Source: Lachnoclostridium sp. UBA7097 (lineage in GTDB: Bacteria > Bacillota > Clostridia > Lachnospirales > Lachnospiraceae). Taken from it: 18,895 bases of DNA. The stretch is from positions 1 to 18,895 of the forward strand of contig DKYP01000072.1 of assembly GCA_002499945.1 (NCBI GenBank). The letters are read 5' to 3'. Shown one piece after another: positions 15,647 through 18,895 of this stretch (its first letter is position 1; each line of letters opens with the position of its first letter). Below the pieces are notes generated by a model. The model searched no databases. It was not told the DNA's origin and was given only the letters and a program-made list of their open reading frames with translations. The translations under genes and the position numbers were made by a program.

Positions 15647-15675
15647 ATTATAGCAAATAAAGCCTGTTATGTAAA
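15647..15675 (-). promoter_or_regulatory. Promoter of the LytR_C/TagA-like operon
   Basis: On the minus strand TTTACA (15675-15670), a 17-bp spacer and a perfect TATAAT (15652-15647) are seen. The leader before ATG 15591 would be about 50 bases. No equally good promoter was found for the divergent SDR gene; TATGAT/TATACT at 15742-15752 are possible -10 boxes without a good -35. Confidence 0.7.
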
Positions 15676-15798
15676 GTCTGCAAATAAGTTGTAAGAAATC
15701 ATTAACAATTTAAGTATTATTATATCCATTATTTTTTAATATATGATATACTTGGATTAAAAACTGCTGCTTATGGTTTTAAAGGGGGATGGATTAAT

Positions 15799-16524
15799 AT
15801 GAAAACTGCTGTTATTACAGGCGCTTCACGTGGCATTGGTTATGCCTGTGCCCTTAAGCTGGCAGGCATGGGATATAATATTGCCGTAAACTGCCATAAA
15901 AATTCCTGCCTGCTTGACAGGCTGGAGGAGGAGACCCGTAAATATAATATAAAGTGCATTAAGCATACTGGTGATATAGGCATCTTTGAAAATGCATCCA
16001 GTTTCTTTAAAACCATAGAGGAAGAAGCAGGGCTGCCTGATGTCCTTATAAATAATGCTGGTGTATCTTATATTGGGCTTTTGCAGGATATGCTGCCTGA
16101 TGAATGGGATTATTTAATGCGTACTAATTTAACTTCTGTTTTTAACTGTAGTAAGCTTGTAATCCCCCTGATGCTTAAACACAAGTCTGGCAAAATAATT
16201 AATATTTCATCTGTATGGGGCTGTACCGGTGCCTCAGCAGAAGTGGCATACTCGGCATCAAAAGGCGGCATCAATGCTTTTACAATGGCTCTTGCCAAAG
16301 AACTTGCACCAAGTAATATACAGGTTAATGCCATAGCGTGTGGGATTATAGATACTGACATGAATAAGTCATTCAGCAAAGAAGAAATAGACGCTATAAA
16401 AGAAGAAATCCCAGCCTGCCGCATTGGTACCACTGGTGAAGTGGCAGGGCTTGTATGCCAGCTTGCAGAGAGTGGCAGCTATCTTACAGGCCAGGTAATA
16501 AAGCTTGACGGCGGCTGGATTTAA
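15799..16524 (+). CDS. SDR family oxidoreductase, probable EF-P 5-aminopentanone reductase (YmfI-like)
   Basis: This 241-residue classical short-chain dehydrogenase has the NAD(P)-binding GASRGIG (8-14), NNAG (85-88), and catalytic N110, S138, Y151 and K155 in YSASK. The overall family resembles FabG 3-oxoacyl-ACP reductases. However, the active-site stretch SSVWGCTGASAEVAYSASKGG (137-157) and YIGLLQDM (91-98) recall the YmfI group. YmfI reduces 5-aminopentanone to 5-aminopentanol on elongation factor P in B. subtilis. That assignment rests on remembered family motifs and is tentative; no fab genes are adjacent. A GGGGG run lies about ten bases before the ATG. The gene converges with the next, with only four bases between the stop codons and no terminator visible in that gap. 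Confidence 0.8.
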   Translation: MKTAVITGASRGIGYACALKLAGMGYNIAVNCHKNSCLLDRLEEETRKYNIKCIKHTGDIGIFENASSFFKTIEEEAGLPDVLINNAGVSYIGLLQDMLPDEWDYLMRTNLTSVFNCSKLVIPLMLKHKSGKIINISSVWGCTGASAEVAYSASKGGINAFTMALAKELAPSNIQVNAIACGIIDTDMNKSFSKEEIDAIKEEIPACRIGTTGEVAGLVCQLAESGSYLTGQVIKLDGGWI

Positions 16525-16528
16525 ATAT

Positions 16529-18865
16529 TTATTTTTCAAGGTAGAAGTCCCTTGTATCTATTATCTGCTGTGGCACTTCTACTTTGTCTTTTTGCCACAC
16601 ACGGAACTTTAAGTCATATTCTTTATTCTTTTTGCCACGCTCACGTACAAACCGTGCCATTGCATCACGGAACAGTGGCTGCTCAGAAGTCTTTTCCCGT
16701 ATTTCTTTAGAGAACGGGCAGTATGTTGCAAGTATCTCCCTGACTGGTTTGCTAAGACACAGCCCGCCTTTGGATTCAAGCTTAATCCAGTTCTCATAAT
16801 CAATTACAAATACTTCCCTTGTATTATTCCTGCATTTCTGTATCTGTAACTTAAGCTTGTCTTTCTTTTCATCTGAAAGTTCCCTGTTCTTACGGTAAAA
16901 CTGTACAAAATCACTATATTCACTTGTAAGCGATTTTATCTGGATATTATTCCATGCTGCCCCCTGCATTGTCCTGCAAAGCTCCCAGCGGAAACGCCCG
17001 AACAGCTTTATCATAACTGAATCAATATCTGTATCAAGGAATGCCGGCACAAGGAAACGCCCTTTGGAATTTCTTTTTCTGCCACTAAGCTCCTGCCACA
17101 TTACTGAATTACTGCCAAATACAGGGAATACTATAAAATCAGGGAAAACTTCTTCCATTATGTACTCTTTTTTAATCGGTGATTTATGCTCATTATACAG
17201 CCCTTCACGGTAAAACGCTGAAAAATCAATTTCAAGCAGTTTATTTACTGCTTCATTTATCTTTTCTGCGGAGAGGTAACACCTCTTTAATGACCCGGGA
17301 CACCCTTCTGTAAATAAAAATGGCACAAATACTGAAACCTGCCCATATATTAAACGGTGGTTTGTCTTAAACATATTCTGGACTTCATAATCAAACTTTG
17401 CTTCATTGTCCCTGGCAAGATTCTTCTCTTCTTCGGCAGTGATTCGCCCTGTCTTGCGCATGTCACGCAGGTTCTCAGCATAATCCATGTCAAATTCACT
17501 TTTGGATGGCTCTTTCCTGCCTTCATAAATCTCTGTAAGCCACTCTTTCATATTGTAGACAGGACAACGCATATTATCTGGTACACTCTCATCAAGTTCC
17601 AGCAATTCTTCCATAATCTCATATGAAACAAGTTTCTCACTTAAAAACCCGTACTTTAAGAATAAATTTATTATAAGAGGGGTTTCCTCTTCTGATTTAT
17701 AATCCTTTAAAAATACACTTTTATATATATTGTAATAATGCTTAACCAGCCCCTGCCGTATCTTTCTTACATTGTCCTCAGTTGCCATTTTATCTTTAAG
17801 CTGTATAAACTGTTCTGCTAAATCTTTAAACTGCGCTGCCACTTCTTCATCAACACCCGAATAATCCAGTATAATCCCAAGTGAGCCATCCAGTACACTT
17901 ACATCTGCTTTTTCTTCCGCAATTTCTTCTGTCCCGTCCTCCCCGGTGTTACTGCCAGCCCCGCTCATAAGTGTAAAATATGCTTCCTCCATAAATTTAT
18001 GGTCAGCTTCAATATCAATACATGCTTTATCATATAAAATATTTTCAAGCAGGTTTATATTATCAATAATACCTTCAAAAAGTGAAACTGCTTCTTTTAT
18101 GGCAATTCCTTTGCTTTTCATTGTCTTTGCCATTCCAAATACAGATGTAAACAGGTTGTCCCCGTTCTTAATAAGAAAACCGGCAAGCTCTTTAAGATAC
18201 ATTGCATCTGACTGGCACTGTGATATTAAAATATTAATAAGCCTGGTTTCATCTACAATATGGTATACAGGTATTACCGGGTTTACATTTACAAAAGCCT
18301 TCTGTATTTCTGGCGGTATACTGCAACAAGCTTTATAATATAAAACTTTATCAGAATCAACTCCATAAACTTCCCTGCTGTCATAAGGCTTTAAATTATC
18401 TGCTATACCTGTATCTTTAACTGTAATTCCAGCCTTTTCCGCAATTTCATGGTATTTGCCATCTGCATATTTTATGAAATCATGTACTTTTACTGCCGCA
18501 TCTGCCATATCATCATATACCCTTGACAACTCACGGATATATTTGCCCAAAGTTGAATAAAGCAGCGCCGCATAATCTTTATTTACTTTAATAAGCGCCC
18601 TTACTGCCTGGTTAAACCCCATTGCAGGAAAAGCATATATTACGGAATCACTATCCGCAGTGTATGTAACCCTGTACTCTCCTGCTGTTAAGTCACAAAG
18701 CCCAAGAAAGTTCCCTGAACCGGCAACAACATTTACTCCCTCTGTAGTTATACGTATTCTTCCCTTTACAACCAGGCACATTGATGTAACTTCCTCTCCT
18801 TGTGTATATATATCTGTACCTTTCATAATCTGGTTGACACTATTTAATTTAAGCTCTGCACTCAA
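16529..18865 (-). CDS. Large protein with N-terminal cyclic-nucleotide-binding-like domain, function unknown
   Basis: This is a 778-residue soluble protein. Residues about 10-115 look like a CRP/cNMP-binding beta-roll (GTDIYTQGEEVTSMCLVVKGRIRI, here 16-39 in part, then GNFLGLCDLTAGEYRVTYTA). In the phosphate cassette the usual FGE glutamate is missing (FLG at 53-55), while R65 may match the conserved arginine, so cyclic-nucleotide binding is uncertain. No helix-turn-helix, kinase, cyclase or transmembrane segment is visible after it. The middle (about 120-300) is helical, a Gly/Glu-rich acidic linker spans about 301-322, and the C-terminal half (about 340-778) is an unrecognised globular region with many aromatic residues. 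AGGA lies about six bases before ATG 18865, near the window end. I recognise only the first domain and propose no output function. Confidence 0.8.
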   Translation of the reverse strand: MSAELKLNSVNQIMKGTDIYTQGEEVTSMCLVVKGRIRITTEGVNVVAGSGNFLGLCDLTAGEYRVTYTADSDSVIYAFPAMGFNQAVRALIKVNKDYAALLYSTLGKYIRELSRVYDDMADAAVKVHDFIKYADGKYHEIAEKAGITVKDTGIADNLKPYDSREVYGVDSDKVLYYKACCSIPPEIQKAFVNVNPVIPVYHIVDETRLINILISQCQSDAMYLKELAGFLIKNGDNLFTSVFGMAKTMKSKGIAIKEAVSLFEGIIDNINLLENILYDKACIDIEADHKFMEEAYFTLMSGAGSNTGEDGTEEIAEEKADVSVLDGSLGIILDYSGVDEEVAAQFKDLAEQFIQLKDKMATEDNVRKIRQGLVKHYYNIYKSVFLKDYKSEEETPLIINLFLKYGFLSEKLVSYEIMEELLELDESVPDNMRCPVYNMKEWLTEIYEGRKEPSKSEFDMDYAENLRDMRKTGRITAEEEKNLARDNEAKFDYEVQNMFKTNHRLIYGQVSVFVPFLFTEGCPGSLKRCYLSAEKINEAVNKLLEIDFSAFYREGLYNEHKSPIKKEYIMEEVFPDFIVFPVFGSNSVMWQELSGRKRNSKGRFLVPAFLDTDIDSVMIKLFGRFRWELCRTMQGAAWNNIQIKSLTSEYSDFVQFYRKNRELSDEKKDKLKLQIQKCRNNTREVFVIDYENWIKLESKGGLCLSKPVREILATYCPFSKEIREKTSEQPLFRDAMARFVRERGKKNKEYDLKFRVWQKDKVEVPQQIIDTRDFYLEK

Positions 18866-18895
18866 TGCTTATCCTGCTACTAAAAACATATACAA

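Noticed and set aside
17946..18338. Open frame of 130 codons on the plus strand
   Set aside because: It is antisense to the cyclic-nucleotide-binding-like gene and shows no start signal or recognisable motif.
1..18895. CRISPR arrays, tRNA or rRNA genes, transposases, integrases
   Set aside because: No regularly spaced direct repeats, no cloverleaf or rRNA-like sequence, and no recombinase-type proteins were found on either strand.

Overview
The window looks like a chromosomal segment of a low-GC Firmicute, most likely a gut Clostridium of the Lachnospiraceae type. The evidence is AT-rich DNA, strong GGAGG-type ribosome binding sites, near-consensus sigma-A promoters, and a typical gene set: MsmX/UgpC ATPase, CdaR-like regulator, YitT membrane protein, S41 protease and LytR_C-domain protein. 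No genus can be named from sequence alone.

Layout: (1) 1-448 is non-coding. It holds a 154-bp imperfect palindrome cut by the window edge, then a strong promoter followed by a compact folded segment (about 301-400) that may be a small RNA. (2) 449-2270, minus strand: two tightly spaced genes, an SMC/RecF-like AAA ATPase followed by a small protein with a PD-(D/E)XK nuclease signature. This resembles the ATPase-plus-nuclease layout of phage-defence modules and is the best candidate here for an undescribed system. The region is visibly more AT-rich than the rest. (3) 2428-7103, plus strand: a LacI-family regulator with a palindromic operator in its own leader, overlapping two half-ABC exporter genes whose sequences predict an asymmetric heterodimer. 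A hairpin terminator ends the unit. (4) 7125-9806, minus strand: an S41 C-terminal processing protease, then an NSS sodium symporter, each with its own promoter. (5) 10059-12464, minus strand: a lone MsmX-type sugar-importer ATPase, then a CdaR/PucR-type regulator, each closed by a perfect hairpin terminator. (6) 12666-15591, minus strand: a LytR_C protein with a degenerate LCP-like domain, a degenerate WecG/TagA-type glycosyltransferase homologue, a terminator, then a YitT family membrane protein. (7) 15799-16524, plus strand: an SDR oxidoreductase with motifs of the EF-P 5-aminopentanone reductase (YmfI) group. It converges with a 4-bp gap on (8) 16529-18865, minus strand: a 778-residue protein with an N-terminal cyclic-nucleotide-binding-like domain and a large unrecognised remainder.

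Most of the window is ordinary core-type gene content. The points worth following are the ATPase/nuclease pair with the adjacent RNA candidate, the paired pseudoenzyme-like cell-wall genes, the LacI-controlled exporter, and the cyclic-nucleotide-binding protein of unknown output.
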